Assembly: GCF_003335105.1 (NCBI RefSeq)
Contig: NZ_QFWQ01000003.1
Coordinates: 558,001 to 622,000, forward strand
Length of the DNA stretch: 64,000 nt
Source: Rhodanobacter denitrificans
GTDB lineage: Bacteria; Pseudomonadota; Gammaproteobacteria; Xanthomonadales; Rhodanobacteraceae
Reading direction: 5' to 3'
Positions 30,423-40,168 of the stretch are shown here, piece after piece. Both the position numbers and the translations under genes were made by a program. Under the pieces are notes generated by a model. That model had not been told where the DNA came from. It made no database searches and was given only the letters and a program-made list of their open reading frames with translations. The first letter of the stretch is position 1. Each line of letters starts with the position of its first letter.

Positions 30423-30875
30423 ATGCGCGCATCGACCTTCCGCCGCCTGCTCAACCTGTGGCCACCGTTCCTGGTCAACGCGATCCGCCTGCAATCGCTC
30501 AGCGACGACTACACCGAGGCGAACGTGGTGCTGCGGCTGCGACCGTGGAACCGCAACTATGTGAAGAGCCAGTTCGGCGGCAACCTGTTCGCGATGGTCG
30601 ACCCGTTCTGGATGCTGCTGGCAATGCACCAGCTCGGCAGGGACTACTACGTGTGGGACAAGGCCGGCACGATCGACTTCGTCGCGCCCGGCTACGAGGA
30701 CGTCTACGCGCACTTCAAACTCGACGCCAGCGTGGTCGATGAGCTGCGCACTGCCGCAGCCGGCGGCGAGAAAGTGCTGCGCTGGTTCGAAACCGAAGTG
30801 ACCACCGCCTCCGGCAAGGTCATCGCCGTCGTGCGCAAGCAGATCTACGTGCGACTGAAGCCGAAGGCCAGGTAG
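30423..30875 (+). CDS. DUF4442 hotdog-fold protein (putative thioesterase)
   Basis: A 150-residue protein of the DUF4442/YiiD-C-like hotdog family. NRNYVKSQFGGNLFAMVDPFWMLLAMHQLG and FETEVTTASGKVIAVVRKQIYVR fit a thioesterase-like fold, but the usual substrate is unknown. The upstream ATG at 30387 overlaps a TATGAT -10 hexamer (30386-30391) and is rejected; 30423 is the chosen start, with a weak RBS. Confidence 0.82.
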   Translation: MRASTFRRLLNLWPPFLVNAIRLQSLSDDYTEANVVLRLRPWNRNYVKSQFGGNLFAMVDPFWMLLAMHQLGRDYYVWDKAGTIDFVAPGYEDVYAHFKLDASVVDELRTAAAGGEKVLRWFETEVTTASGKVIAVVRKQIYVRLKPKAR

Positions 30876-30990
30876 TCCTGCAGGGCGGGCACCGCCCGAC
30901 GGCTCCGCACAGTCGCGAGAAAATCACAGCGGCTTGCCGCGCCATGGGCGCAAGATCGGCGGCATTCGCCTGAGCGCCATGGAGGTAGCG

Positions 30991-32052
30991 ATGACGGTCG
31001 TCGATTTCGTGTTGTCCCGCGCCCGCCATCTGAACCCGGGCAGCTTCGCCATGGTCATGGCCACCGGCATTGTCTCGATCGACCTCGACCAGCACGGCAT
31101 GCGCGCGCTGGCGCTGACCCTGTTCGGCGTGAACCTGGTCGCCTGGCTGGTCTTGCTGCTACTGAGCGCCGTGCGGCTGCTCCGCTTCCGCCACGAGCTG
31201 GTCGCCGATTTCACGAACCCCGGCCGCGGTGCCGGCTTCCTCACCCTGGTCGCGGCCACCTGCGTTTTGGGCAGCCAATGCCTGATGGTGGTGCATCTGC
31301 CGGAACTGGCCCGTGCGCTGGCTTTGCTCGGCGCGCTGTTGTGGGTGGCGCTGATCTACCTGTTCTTCGCCGCCACCATCACCGCGCGGATCAAGCCCGG
31401 CTTCACCCGCAGCATCAACGGCGGCTGGCTGGTCGCGGTGGTGGCGACGCAGGCATTGGCGGTGCTGATGACCCTACTGCTCGCCGACGATCCCTCAGCC
31501 CGTGCCGGCTGGCTGTTCGGCGCGCTGTGCCTGTACCTGCTCGGCGCCGCGCTGTACCTGCTGATCATCACCCTGGTCGTCTACCGCATGGTGTTCTTCC
31601 CGCTGCGTGCGCGCGAATTCACACCGCCGTACTGGATCGACATGGGCGCGCTGGCGATCACCACCCTCGCCGGCAGTCTGCTCGTGCTGCACACGCCGGC
31701 AACCGGGCCGCTGCACGAGCTGGTGCCATTCGTGAAAGGCTTCACCGTCTTCTTCTGGGCCACCGCCACCTGGTGGATCCCGCTGCTGGTGCTGCTGGAA
31801 ATCTGGCGTCACGGCTGGCGCCATGTGCCACTGCGCTACGAAGTCGACGACTGGGACATCGTGTTCCCGCTCGGCATGTACACCGTCGGCACTTACGAGT
31901 TGGCGCAGGCGTTGCAGCTGGATTTCCTGCAGGTGATACCGGCTGTCGGCGTCTACGTCAGCCTGCTGGTGTGGGCACTGATGGCCGGCGGGGCATTGCT
32001 GCGCGAATATCACGGGTTTCGCGTTGGTGGGCGGCGGCGTCCGCTGCGGTGA
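30991..32052 (+). CDS. TDT family transporter (TehA/Mae1-like)
   Basis: A 353-residue integral membrane protein with about ten hydrophobic helices. LNPGSFAMVMATGIVSI at the N terminus is the TDT signature shared by TehA, the yeast malate carrier Mae1 and SLAC1 anion channels. WWIPLLVLLEIWRHGWRHVPLRYEVDDWDIVFPLGMYTVGT is the conserved C-terminal region. The cargo could be C4-dicarboxylate, sulphite or another anion. The ATG at 30991 has GGAGG at ideal spacing and is preferred over 30979. Confidence 0.86.
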   Translation: MTVVDFVLSRARHLNPGSFAMVMATGIVSIDLDQHGMRALALTLFGVNLVAWLVLLLLSAVRLLRFRHELVADFTNPGRGAGFLTLVAATCVLGSQCLMVVHLPELARALALLGALLWVALIYLFFAATITARIKPGFTRSINGGWLVAVVATQALAVLMTLLLADDPSARAGWLFGALCLYLLGAALYLLIITLVVYRMVFFPLRAREFTPPYWIDMGALAITTLAGSLLVLHTPATGPLHELVPFVKGFTVFFWATATWWIPLLVLLEIWRHGWRHVPLRYEVDDWDIVFPLGMYTVGTYELAQALQLDFLQVIPAVGVYVSLLVWALMAGGALLREYHGFRVGGRRRPLR

Positions 32053-32071
32053 CGATGCGCGCATCTTCATC

Positions 32072-32228
32072 TTGTAGGAGTGACTTCTGGCGCGATGCCC
32101 TTGGCTGTTTCGGGCATCTAAAACGACGAGCTTTGAGAGCAAGGGCTTTCGGCTGCCGCAGGCAGACGAAAGCTCTTGCTCTGACGACCCGCCAAGCAAG
32201 AGCATCGCGCGCGTGCGCGCTCCTACAA
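32072..32228. repeat. 157-bp long palindromic element (MITE/REP-like)
   Basis: The ends TTGTAGGAG (32072-32080) and CTCCTACAA (32220-32228) are perfect inverted repeats. Nested inside are GCGCGATGC (32089-32097) with GCATCGCGC (32205-32213), and an inner arm pair of GAGCAAG-GCTTTCG type around 32138-32183. No coding frame is convincing. The nested palindrome is typical of non-autonomous mobile repeats or BIME/REP clusters. Confidence 0.65.
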
Positions 32229-32254
32229 GGGTATTCGTTGCTGGATGAAGTGCG

Positions 32255-32274
32255 ATGCCTGCCTTCGCAGGCAT
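32255..32274. repeat. Short palindrome ATGCCTGC-CTTC-GCAGGCAT
   Basis: A perfect 8-bp stem with a four-base loop, 27 bases after the long element. It belongs to the widespread class of short intergenic palindromes whose plus frame reads MPAFAGMT. It can mislead start choice for the next gene. Confidence 0.6.
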
Positions 32275-32347
32275 GACGGATGTGGCCGGGCGCAGCGCAA
32301 ACCGCCCTCGCCTACAATGCGGAACACTCCACATCCCGGACCACCCC

Positions 32348-33025
32348 ATGCCCCGCCTGCGCGTCAAACGCTACCTGCTCACCGGCCTGCTCACTTTCAT
32401 TCCGCTGTGGGTGACCTGGCTGGTGTTCAAGTTCGTGCTGGGGTTGCTGGCCGGCATCGGCGCGCCGCTGGTGGCCGCGCTGCTGAACGCCCTGGCGCTG
32501 GTGGCGCCCCATGCGGCCGAATCGCTGAAGGCCGAGTGGCTGACCTCCATCGTCGCCCTGCTGCTGACGCTGGGGGCGCTGTACCTGCTGGGCTTCGTGG
32601 CGAACCGGGTGATCGGCCAGCGCTTCCTCGACGCGTTCGATTCCCTGCTGGCGCGCATCCCGCTGGTGCAGACGATCTACGGCGGCACCAAGAAGCTGAT
32701 GGCGGTGCTGCAGAATAAGCCCAGCGGCATGCAGCGCGTGGTGCTGATCGACTTCCCGCGCCGCGGCATGAAGGTGGTGGGCTTCGTCACCCGGGTGATG
32801 GTCGAGGAAGGCAGCGGTCGCGAGATGGCGGCGGTGTATATCCCGACCACGCCGAATCCCACTGGCGGCTACCTGGAACTGGTGCCGGTGGATGAGCTGA
32901 CGCCGACCGACTGGACGATGGACCAGGCGATGGCCTTCATCATTTCCGGCGGCGCGGTGGCACCGGATACGTTGCCCGCTTCGCCGGCGCTGCTGCGCCG
33001 CGACGAAAGCGGAAACCAGGCATGA
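32348..33025 (+). CDS. DUF502 family membrane protein
   Basis: A 225-residue protein with two N-terminal transmembrane helices (about 9-34 and 66-87) and a C-terminal soluble domain. RIPLVQTIYGGTKKLM and RGMKVVGFVTRVM are DUF502 signatures; the family relates to plant COV membrane proteins. Function unknown. The ATG at 32348 starts at the conserved MPRLRVKRYLLTGLL; upstream in-frame codons belong to a palindrome. Its stop overlaps the M14 peptidase start by four bases. Confidence 0.88.
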   Translation: MPRLRVKRYLLTGLLTFIPLWVTWLVFKFVLGLLAGIGAPLVAALLNALALVAPHAAESLKAEWLTSIVALLLTLGALYLLGFVANRVIGQRFLDAFDSLLARIPLVQTIYGGTKKLMAVLQNKPSGMQRVVLIDFPRRGMKVVGFVTRVMVEEGSGREMAAVYIPTTPNPTGGYLELVPVDELTPTDWTMDQAMAFIISGGAVAPDTLPASPALLRRDESGNQA

Positions 33026-34863
33026 ATCTGCGTTGCGTCCTGTGGTCCGCCCTGCTCGGCGTGGTGTCCCTGAGCGTCCACGCCGCCAGCCTCGCCGCCA
33101 CCGACTGGACCACCCCGGCCGAGGCCGCGCAGTTCCGCACTACGCCCAGCTACGCCGAGACCCTCAGATACCTTGAGCGACTGCAACAGGCGGCACCGGG
33201 CGTGATCCGCCTGGAAACCTTCGGCAGCACGCCGGAAGGCCGGCCGATGACGGTGGTGGTCGCCAGCGCCGACGGCATGTTCGACCCGGCCGCCGCGCGC
33301 GCCGCGCACAAGCCGGTGGTGCTGCTGCAGGCCGGCATCCACCCCGGCGAGATCGAGGGCAAGGACGCCGGCCTGATGCTGCTGCGCGATATCGCGGTCA
33401 GCGGCAAGTACCCGCACCTGCTCGACCATGTGGTGCTGGTCTACATTCCAGTGTTCAGCGTGGACGGGCACGAGAACACCAGCCCGTACCACCGCATCAA
33501 CCAGAACGGCCCGGCCAGCATGGGCTTCCGCGGCCAGTCGCAGTACCTCAACCTCAACCGCGACTACATCAAGGCCGATGCGCCGGAGATGCGCGTGTGG
33601 CTGAAGCTGTGGCAGAAGTGGCTGCCGGATTTCCTGATCGACGTGCACACCACCGACGGCGCCGACTACCGGTACGACCTCACCTGGTACACCGAGGACC
33701 CGCACAAGCTCGACCCCGCGGTGAGCGCGTGGCAGCAGGATGCGATCGTCGACCACGCGATACCCGCATATGAAAAGCGCGGCCACCTCGCCTCAATCTA
33801 CCTGGAGTTCAAGGACGGCCGCGACCCGCGCTTGGGGCTAGTGAACTTCGGCTCCGGCCCGCGCTTCTCCACCGGCTATGCGGCGCTGCAGAACCGCCCC
33901 GCGCTGCTGGTCGAGACGCACATGCTCAAACCCTACGCGACCCGCGTGCACGCCGTGTACGACCTGGTCGAACTGATGCTGGAACAGATCGGCGCACACC
34001 CGGCTGCCCTGCTCGCCGCCACCGCGAAGGCCGACGCCGGCACCATCGCCCGCGCCGGCGAGGCGAACGCGCGCGTGGCGCTGACCTTCAAGCCCGATCC
34101 GCAACCGACGAAGTTCGAACTCAAGGGCTACGCGTTCACGCTGAGCCACAGCGACATTTCCGGCAGCGAGTGGATCCGCTACGACCCGCATACGCCGAAG
34201 AACTACACCATCGACAACTGGAACGGCCTGCTGCCGGACATCTCGGTCGCCCCGCCGGCCGCCTACGTGGTGCCGGCGCAGTGGACGACGATCATCGACC
34301 GACTCGACGCCCACGGCATCCGCTACCGCCGCACCGACCGGCCGCTGACGATCCGCGCCGAGGGCTACCAGCTGGACGACCCGAAGTGGGCCAGCCAGCC
34401 GTTCGAAGGCCACCTGATGCTGCGCGACTTCAGCCTGCACGCCGTGCCGCGCGAAGTGACCCTGCCGGCCGGTTCGGCGATCGTGCCGCTGGACCAGCGC
34501 GCGGCGAACGTGGCGATCGAACTGCTGGAGCCGCAGGCGCCGGACTCGCTGCTGCATTGGGGCTATCTCGACGCGGTGTTCGAGGCCAAGGAATACGGCG
34601 AGCCGCGCGTGGTCGAGCAGCTGGCGCGCGACATGCTGGCGGAGGCCCCTGCACTGAAGGCCGCGTTCGAGCGGAAGCTGCACGACGATCCCGCCTTCGC
34701 CGCCGACAGTCGCGCACGGCTGGCGTTCTTCTTCGAACGCTCGCCCTGGTACGCCACCCAACACGTGGGCGCCTACCCCGTGCTGCGCCTGGACGCGGCG
34801 CAGTTGCAGCAACTGCCGGCCCCACGGCATCCGCCCGCCGGCCGCGGCAACCCTGACCTTTGA
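33022..34863 (+). CDS. M14 family zinc carboxypeptidase, exported
   Basis: A 613-residue exported metallocarboxypeptidase. The signal peptide runs to about residue 22 (VHAAS). The zinc ligands are His107 and Glu110 (HPGE) and His209 (DVHT); the general base is Glu299 (LLVETH). A large C-terminal region (about 345-600) of unknown fold follows. It probably trims peptides in the periplasm. It is coupled to DUF502 by an ATGA overlap. The stop lies inside the element shared with the other M13 gene upstream region. Confidence 0.9.
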   Translation: MNLRCVLWSALLGVVSLSVHAASLAATDWTTPAEAAQFRTTPSYAETLRYLERLQQAAPGVIRLETFGSTPEGRPMTVVVASADGMFDPAAARAAHKPVVLLQAGIHPGEIEGKDAGLMLLRDIAVSGKYPHLLDHVVLVYIPVFSVDGHENTSPYHRINQNGPASMGFRGQSQYLNLNRDYIKADAPEMRVWLKLWQKWLPDFLIDVHTTDGADYRYDLTWYTEDPHKLDPAVSAWQQDAIVDHAIPAYEKRGHLASIYLEFKDGRDPRLGLVNFGSGPRFSTGYAALQNRPALLVETHMLKPYATRVHAVYDLVELMLEQIGAHPAALLAATAKADAGTIARAGEANARVALTFKPDPQPTKFELKGYAFTLSHSDISGSEWIRYDPHTPKNYTIDNWNGLLPDISVAPPAAYVVPAQWTTIIDRLDAHGIRYRRTDRPLTIRAEGYQLDDPKWASQPFEGHLMLRDFSLHAVPREVTLPAGSAIVPLDQRAANVAIELLEPQAPDSLLHWGYLDAVFEAKEYGEPRVVEQLARDMLAEAPALKAAFERKLHDDPAFAADSRARLAFFFERSPWYATQHVGAYPVLRLDAAQLQQLPAPRHPPAGRGNPDL

Positions 34864-34871
34864 CACTGTGC
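34854..34871 (+). promoter_or_regulatory. 18-bp element upstream of first M13 peptidase, shared with the second
   Basis: TGACCTTTGACACTGTGC occurs here and, with one change (T to C), at 51578-51595. Both are followed after 16-17 bases by CCTAGC and lie about 100 bases before the ATG of an M13 peptidase. The intervening sequence is not conserved, so the element is probably functional. Confidence 0.55.
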
Positions 34872-34974
34872 CACCCATGACGTTTGACCTAGCGTGAGCG
34901 GCCATGCCCGCGTTCCGGGGGGGACCCGACGGCGCGAACAGACGACACCACCCATCACCCACAGAGGGATATCC

Positions 34975-37104
34975 ATGACCAAGCAGTATCTGAAGCCCCT
35001 GGCGCTGGCACTGGCCGTAAGCGCGGCCCTGTCGCTGAGCGCCTGCGGCAAGCAGGAGCCGGCGGGCAAGGCGCCGGCATCGGCCAGCACCGCCCCGGCC
35101 GCCGCCAGCACCACGGCCGCCGCCAACCCCGGCAAGAGCATTTTCGACGTCAGCGAGCTGGATCCGGCCATCAACGCCTGCCAGGACTTCAACGGCTTCG
35201 TCAACGCCAAGTGGGTCGCCGCCAACCCGATCCCCGCCGACCGCACCCGCTGGGGCGCGTTCGACCAGCTGGCCGAGTCCAGCCTGAACACCCAGCACAC
35301 CATCGTCGAGAAGGCTGCCAAGGATGCCGCCACGGCCCAGGCCGGCTCGATCGAGCAGAAGATAGGCTACCTGTTCCAGTCCGGCATGGACGAGGCGGCC
35401 ATCGAGAAAGCCGGCTTCGACCCGATCAAGCCCAAGCTCGACGCGATCGCCGCCCTGAAGAACGGCGCCGACGTGGCCGGCTACATCACCAAGAGCTACG
35501 TCGAGGGCGACGGCCATGTGTTCCACTTCGAGTCCGACCCCGACTTCCAGCACGCCGACATACAGATCGCCTATGCGTTCGAGGACGGCCTGGGTCTGCC
35601 GACCAAGGACTACTACAGCGACGCCAAGTACAAGGACATCCGCGACGCCTATGTCGCCTACATCGCCAAGGCGCTGGAGCTGACCGGCGTGGCCGAAGCA
35701 GACGCGAAGAAGCAGGCCGACGATGTGCTGGCGTTCGAAACCGTGCTGGCCGCCGCCTCGCTGTCGCCGGTCGAGGCGCGCAAGCCGGAGAACCAGTATC
35801 ACTTCGTCAGCGTCAAGGACGCCGACAAGGCCACCCCGCATTTCAGCTGGGACAAGTTCTTCGCCGCCCAGGGCGTGACCATCGACAAGGGTTTCTCGCT
35901 GTCGCAGCCGAAGTTCTTCGCCGAGTTCGACCAGCAACTGGCCAAGGCGCCGATCGCCCAGTGGCAGGCCTACCTGCGCTTCCACACCATCGACGACGCC
36001 TCGCCGTACCTGAGCAAGAATTTCCAGGACAACAAGTTCGCGTTCTACGGCAAGACCCTGTCCGGCCAGCCGGAACAGAAGGCGCGCTGGAAGCGCGTGC
36101 TCGGTACCGTCAACAGCTCGATGGGCCAGGCACTGGGCCAGCTGTACGTGGCCGAGGTGTTCAAACCCGAGGCCAAGGCCCGTGCACAGGAACTGGTCGA
36201 CAACGTGCGCAATGCGCTGAAGGCGCGCATCGAGAACCTCGACTGGATGAGCGCCGAGACCAAGGCCAAGGCGATCGCCAAGTGGGATACCTTCCTGCCG
36301 AAGATCGGTTACCCGGACAAGTGGCGCGACTGGTCCGGCCTGAACATCACCAGCGACAATTACTACGCCAACGTGCAAGCGGCAGTGAAGTTCAACTACG
36401 ACTACAACATCGCCAAGATCGGCAAGCCGACCGACCGCAAGGAATGGGGCATGACCCCGCAGACGGTCAACGCCTACTACAACCCGACCGACAACACGAT
36501 CAACTTCCCGGCCGCGATCCTGCAGCCGCCGTTCTTCAATGCCAACGCCGACGACGGCATCAACTACGGCGGCATCGGCGCGGTGATCGGCCACGAGGCC
36601 AGCCACGGCTTCGACGACGAGGGCAGCCAGTTCGACGGCGCCGGCAACAACGTCAACTGGTGGACCAAGGACGACCGTGCCAAGTTCGATGCGCGCACCG
36701 ACAAGCTGGTCGCCCAGTTCAACGACTACACGCCGATCAAGGACAAGCCGGACCTGCACGTCAACGGCAAGCTGACCCTGGGCGAGAACATCGGCGACCT
36801 GGGCGGCCTGAACGCGGCCTATGACGCGCTGCAGGCCGCGCTGAAGAAGAACCCCGACGAAGCCGGCAAGAAGATCGACGGCTACACCCAGGACCAGCGC
36901 TTCTTCCTGAACTGGGCGCGGGTGTGGCGTGGTTCCATCCGCGAGAAGCAGGCGGTGCTGCAACTCAACGTCGACCCGCACGCCCCGGCCTCGCTGCGCG
37001 CGATCGGTGCGCCGTCGAACATGCCGGCCTTCGCCAGCGCGTTCCAGTGCAAGCCGGGCGACGCGATGGTGCGCCCGGACGACAAGCAGGTGAAGATCTG
37101 GTAA
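34975..37104 (+). CDS. M13 family metallopeptidase (neprilysin/PepO type), lipoprotein
   Basis: A 709-residue zinc endopeptidase with a lipoprotein signal (lipobox SLSAC, Cys24), then a Lys/Ala/Thr-rich linker. The zinc motif HEASH is at 540-544, with Glu604 in GENIGDLGG as third ligand. NAYYNP (substrate binding), FFLNWARVWR and a C-terminal KIW complete the family pattern. The N-terminal DLDPAINACQDF-like motif (SELDPAINACQDF) is also typical. It would hydrolyse peptides at the envelope. A close paralogue lies at 51,693. A strong hairpin follows the stop. Confidence 0.94.
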   Translation: MTKQYLKPLALALAVSAALSLSACGKQEPAGKAPASASTAPAAASTTAAANPGKSIFDVSELDPAINACQDFNGFVNAKWVAANPIPADRTRWGAFDQLAESSLNTQHTIVEKAAKDAATAQAGSIEQKIGYLFQSGMDEAAIEKAGFDPIKPKLDAIAALKNGADVAGYITKSYVEGDGHVFHFESDPDFQHADIQIAYAFEDGLGLPTKDYYSDAKYKDIRDAYVAYIAKALELTGVAEADAKKQADDVLAFETVLAAASLSPVEARKPENQYHFVSVKDADKATPHFSWDKFFAAQGVTIDKGFSLSQPKFFAEFDQQLAKAPIAQWQAYLRFHTIDDASPYLSKNFQDNKFAFYGKTLSGQPEQKARWKRVLGTVNSSMGQALGQLYVAEVFKPEAKARAQELVDNVRNALKARIENLDWMSAETKAKAIAKWDTFLPKIGYPDKWRDWSGLNITSDNYYANVQAAVKFNYDYNIAKIGKPTDRKEWGMTPQTVNAYYNPTDNTINFPAAILQPPFFNANADDGINYGGIGAVIGHEASHGFDDEGSQFDGAGNNVNWWTKDDRAKFDARTDKLVAQFNDYTPIKDKPDLHVNGKLTLGENIGDLGGLNAAYDALQAALKKNPDEAGKKIDGYTQDQRFFLNWARVWRGSIREKQAVLQLNVDPHAPASLRAIGAPSNMPAFASAFQCKPGDAMVRPDDKQVKIW

Positions 37105-37151
37105 GTCCGTGGCCGTAGCGGCATCCGCCGCCGCGGCCAAGCTGCCAGCCC

Positions 37152-37181
37152 GGAAACGCCGCGCCCGTGCGCGGCGTTTCC
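37152..37181 (+). terminator. Strong hairpin terminator after first M13 gene
   Basis: GGAAACGCCGCGC (37152-37164) and GCGCGGCGTTTCC (37169-37181) form a perfect 13-bp stem with a four-base loop. The T-rich part is within the stem and only CGTCT follows, so it may depend on stem strength. Confidence 0.6.
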
Positions 37182-37320
37182 GTCTCGAGGCCCGCGGGTT
37201 CCGCGGCGACAGCAAGACGGGTGCCAGCGTGCCGAAACCCGGCACCATTGCGCCGCAGCGGTTCCCAGGGCGGGCCGCGGGGCGGATAATCGTCGGCCCT
37301 TGATGCAAGACGGCCGAAAC

Positions 37321-40161
37321 ATGTTTGTCCCTGGTCAACGCTGGATCTCCTCCGCCGAACCCGAACTGGGCCTCGGCACCGTGCTGCGCGTCGAAGGGCG
37401 TGGCGTGCAGGTGCTGTTCGCCAAGGCCGGCGTGCTGCGCCCGTACGCGATCGACTCGGCGCCGCTGGTGCGCGCCGAGTTCCGCGCCGGCCAGCGCATC
37501 GCCGGCAAGGGCATCGCGTTCCTGGTGGAACGGGTGGAGATCCGCGACGACCTGCTGATCTACCGCGGCGAGGGCCGCGAACTGCACGAGGGCCAGCTCG
37601 ACGACGAGCAGAGCGTGAGCCAGGCCGACGACCGCCTGGTCGGCGGCCGCACCGATGCCGTGGCGCAGTTCGAGCTGCGCCTGGAAGGCCTGCAACGGCG
37701 TGCCGAGGCACGCCGTTCGCCGATGTGGGGCCTGGGCGCGGCGCGGATCGGGCTGGTGCCGCATCAACTGCGCGTGGCCGGCATCGCCGCTGCCCGGCGT
37801 CCGCCGCGGGTGCTGCTGGCGGACGAGGTGGGACTGGGCAAGACCATCGAGGCCGGCATGATCGTCGCGCGTCAGCTCGCCACCGGCCGCGCCTCGCGCG
37901 TGCTGCTGCTGTTGCCCGACACCCTGGTCTACCAGTGGTTCGTGGAGATGCTGCGCCGCTTCAACCTCAGCTTCGCGATCTACGACGAGGAACGCTGCGA
38001 GGCGCTGGAACAATCCGGCGACGCCGGCAATCCGTTCGAGGACGAACAACTGGTGATCGCCGATTTCGGCTTTCTCGAAAACTCGCCCAAACATGCGCAG
38101 CAGTTGCTGGACGCGCCGTGGGACCTGCTGGTGGTCGATGAAGCGCACCACCTGGCGTGGTCGCCAGAGGCCACCAGCCCGCGCTACGCGATGGTGGAGA
38201 AGCTGGCCGCGGCGATCCCGGGCGTGGTCCTGCTCACCGCCACCCCGGAACAGCTGGGCCGCAGCGGCCACTTCGCCCGCCTGCGCCTGCTCGATCCACA
38301 GCGCTATCACGATCTCGAAAGCTACCTCGCCGAAGCCGACAGCTACCTGGCACTGTCTAAGATCGCCGACCGCCTGCTCGATGGCCAACCGCTCGACGAC
38401 CCGCAACGCGCTGCCCTCGCCGAGGCGTTCCACGGTGACGCCGTGCTCACTGCGCGTCTGGCCGAGTCGACCCGGCCCGAGAACGCGCGCGAGCTGCTGG
38501 CCGCGCTGATCGACCGCCACGGCACCGGCCGCGCGATGTTCCGCAACAACCGCGCCGGCGTCGGCGGCTTCCCGCAGCGCCGGCCGGAATGGCACCTGCT
38601 GCCGATGGCTACGGTCGACGACAGCACGCGCCAGGCGCTGCTGGCCGAATTCCACGCCGACATCCAGCAGCCGCCGGCGCTGATCGAGGTCGACTACGCC
38701 GCCGACCCGCGTATCGACGCGCTGGTCGCCCTGCTCGACGCCCACCCGCAGGACAAGTTCCTGCTGATCTGCCGCAGCCAGGCCAAGGTGCTGGCGCTGG
38801 AGGAAGCGCTGCGCACGCGCAGCGGCGTAGGCGTGGCGCGTTTCCACGAAGGCCTCGGCATCGTGCAGCGCGACCGCAACGCCGCGTATTTCGCCCAGCC
38901 CGATGGCGCGCGTCTGCTGCTGTGCTCGGAAATCGGCTCGGAAGGCCGCAACTTCCAGTTCGCGCACCGGCTGGTGCTGTGGGACCTGCCGCTGGACCCC
39001 GACCTGCTGGAACAGCGCATCGGCCGGCTCGACCGGATCGGCCAGAAGCACGACATCGCCATCCACATCCTCGCCGTCGCCGACAGCGCCCAGCACGTGC
39101 TGGCGCGCTGGTACGGCGAGGGCGTCGACGCGTTCCGCATGAGCCCGGCCGATGGTCGCGAGCTGCTGCGCCGCTACGGCGAGCCGCTGACCCGGCTGGC
39201 CAACGAGCATGCGCGCGGCGACGACAACCGCGACCAGGAACTGGATGCGCTGCTGGCCGAGACCCGCGCCAGCCACGAGCAGATGGCCGAGCTGATCCGC
39301 GGCGGCCGCGACCACCTGCTGGAGCTGGCCTCCAGCCGCGACCTGCACGCCGACGAGCTGCAGCAGGCGTTCACCCGCGAAGACCGCGACCCCGCCCGCG
39401 ACGCCTTCGTGCAGCGCCTGCTGGAGGCGTTCGGCATCCATGCCGAGGAACTCGGCGGCCAGGTGCTGCTGCTCGACCCGCAATACCTGTCCACCGACGC
39501 CCTGCCCGGCTTCGCCGAGGGCCCGCAGTCGGTGACCTTCGCGCGCGAGGTGGCACTGGCGCGCGAGGAACTGCCGCTGCTGCGGCTGGATCATCCGCTG
39601 GTCGCCGGCGCGCTTGACCTGGCGCTATCCGGCGAGCAGGGCAACGCCGCCTTCATGGTCGACGACGTGCTGTCGCCGCGTACCGCGCTGCTGCAGGCGG
39701 TGTTCGTGCTCGAATGCGTGGCCGACCGGAAACTCGACGCCGAACGCTTCCTGCCCGTCCTGCCGATCGCGGTCACCGTCGACACCCGGCTGGCCGAGCG
39801 CGCCGACTTCGCTCCCAGCGAAATCGCCCTGCGCAAGGCCGGCGACCGCAACATCGAGGTACCGCGCTACCGCAAGTTCCTCGCCAAGCTGGTGCCGCCG
39901 ATGCTGGAGCGCGCCGAGGCGCTGGCCGGCACGCGCGGGCAGGCGCGCATCGACGAGGCGGTGGCCTTGGCCACCGAGACGCTGGATGCGGAACTGTCGC
40001 GCCTGCTGGCGCTGCGTGCGGTGAACCCGTCGGTCAGCGCAGCGGAAATCGCCGCCATCGCCGCCGAGCGCACCGCCCTGCTGGCCGCGCTGCCGCAGTC
40101 GCGGCTGCGGCTGGACGCGGTGCGTTTCGTGGTCAGCGCGGATTTCCTGGCGCTGCGCTGA
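37321..40161 (+). CDS. rapA: RNA polymerase-associated helicase RapA
   Basis: A 946-residue SNF2-type ATPase that recycles stalled RNA polymerase. N-terminal Tudor-like domains (FVPGQRWISSAEPELGLGTV) precede the core with Walker A DEVGLGKT (168-175), DEAHH (from 273) and LLTATPEQLG. The C-terminal helicase lobe has SEIGSEGRNFQF and RIGRLDRIGQ. The length matches E. coli RapA (968). A GATAAT -10 lies at 37285-37290, so the ATG at 37321 is preferred over ATG 37303. It is convergent with the permease gene. Confidence 0.95.
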   Translation: MFVPGQRWISSAEPELGLGTVLRVEGRGVQVLFAKAGVLRPYAIDSAPLVRAEFRAGQRIAGKGIAFLVERVEIRDDLLIYRGEGRELHEGQLDDEQSVSQADDRLVGGRTDAVAQFELRLEGLQRRAEARRSPMWGLGAARIGLVPHQLRVAGIAAARRPPRVLLADEVGLGKTIEAGMIVARQLATGRASRVLLLLPDTLVYQWFVEMLRRFNLSFAIYDEERCEALEQSGDAGNPFEDEQLVIADFGFLENSPKHAQQLLDAPWDLLVVDEAHHLAWSPEATSPRYAMVEKLAAAIPGVVLLTATPEQLGRSGHFARLRLLDPQRYHDLESYLAEADSYLALSKIADRLLDGQPLDDPQRAALAEAFHGDAVLTARLAESTRPENARELLAALIDRHGTGRAMFRNNRAGVGGFPQRRPEWHLLPMATVDDSTRQALLAEFHADIQQPPALIEVDYAADPRIDALVALLDAHPQDKFLLICRSQAKVLALEEALRTRSGVGVARFHEGLGIVQRDRNAAYFAQPDGARLLLCSEIGSEGRNFQFAHRLVLWDLPLDPDLLEQRIGRLDRIGQKHDIAIHILAVADSAQHVLARWYGEGVDAFRMSPADGRELLRRYGEPLTRLANEHARGDDNRDQELDALLAETRASHEQMAELIRGGRDHLLELASSRDLHADELQQAFTREDRDPARDAFVQRLLEAFGIHAEELGGQVLLLDPQYLSTDALPGFAEGPQSVTFAREVALAREELPLLRLDHPLVAGALDLALSGEQGNAAFMVDDVLSPRTALLQAVFVLECVADRKLDAERFLPVLPIAVTVDTRLAERADFAPSEIALRKAGDRNIEVPRYRKFLAKLVPPMLERAEALAGTRGQARIDEAVALATETLDAELSRLLALRAVNPSVSAAEIAAIAAERTALLAALPQSRLRLDAVRFVVSADFLALR

Positions 40162-40168
40162 GGCCCAC

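Noticed and set aside
32255-32347. N-terminal extension of DUF502 beginning MPAFAGMT
   Set aside because: This peptide is the usual translation of a short intergenic palindrome; the real N terminus is at 32348.
33838-39594. Very long minus-strand open frame (1918 codons)
   Set aside because: It is antisense to the M14, M13 and RapA genes, has low-complexity His/Gln/Arg/Val composition typical of high-GC antisense frames, and no family motifs.
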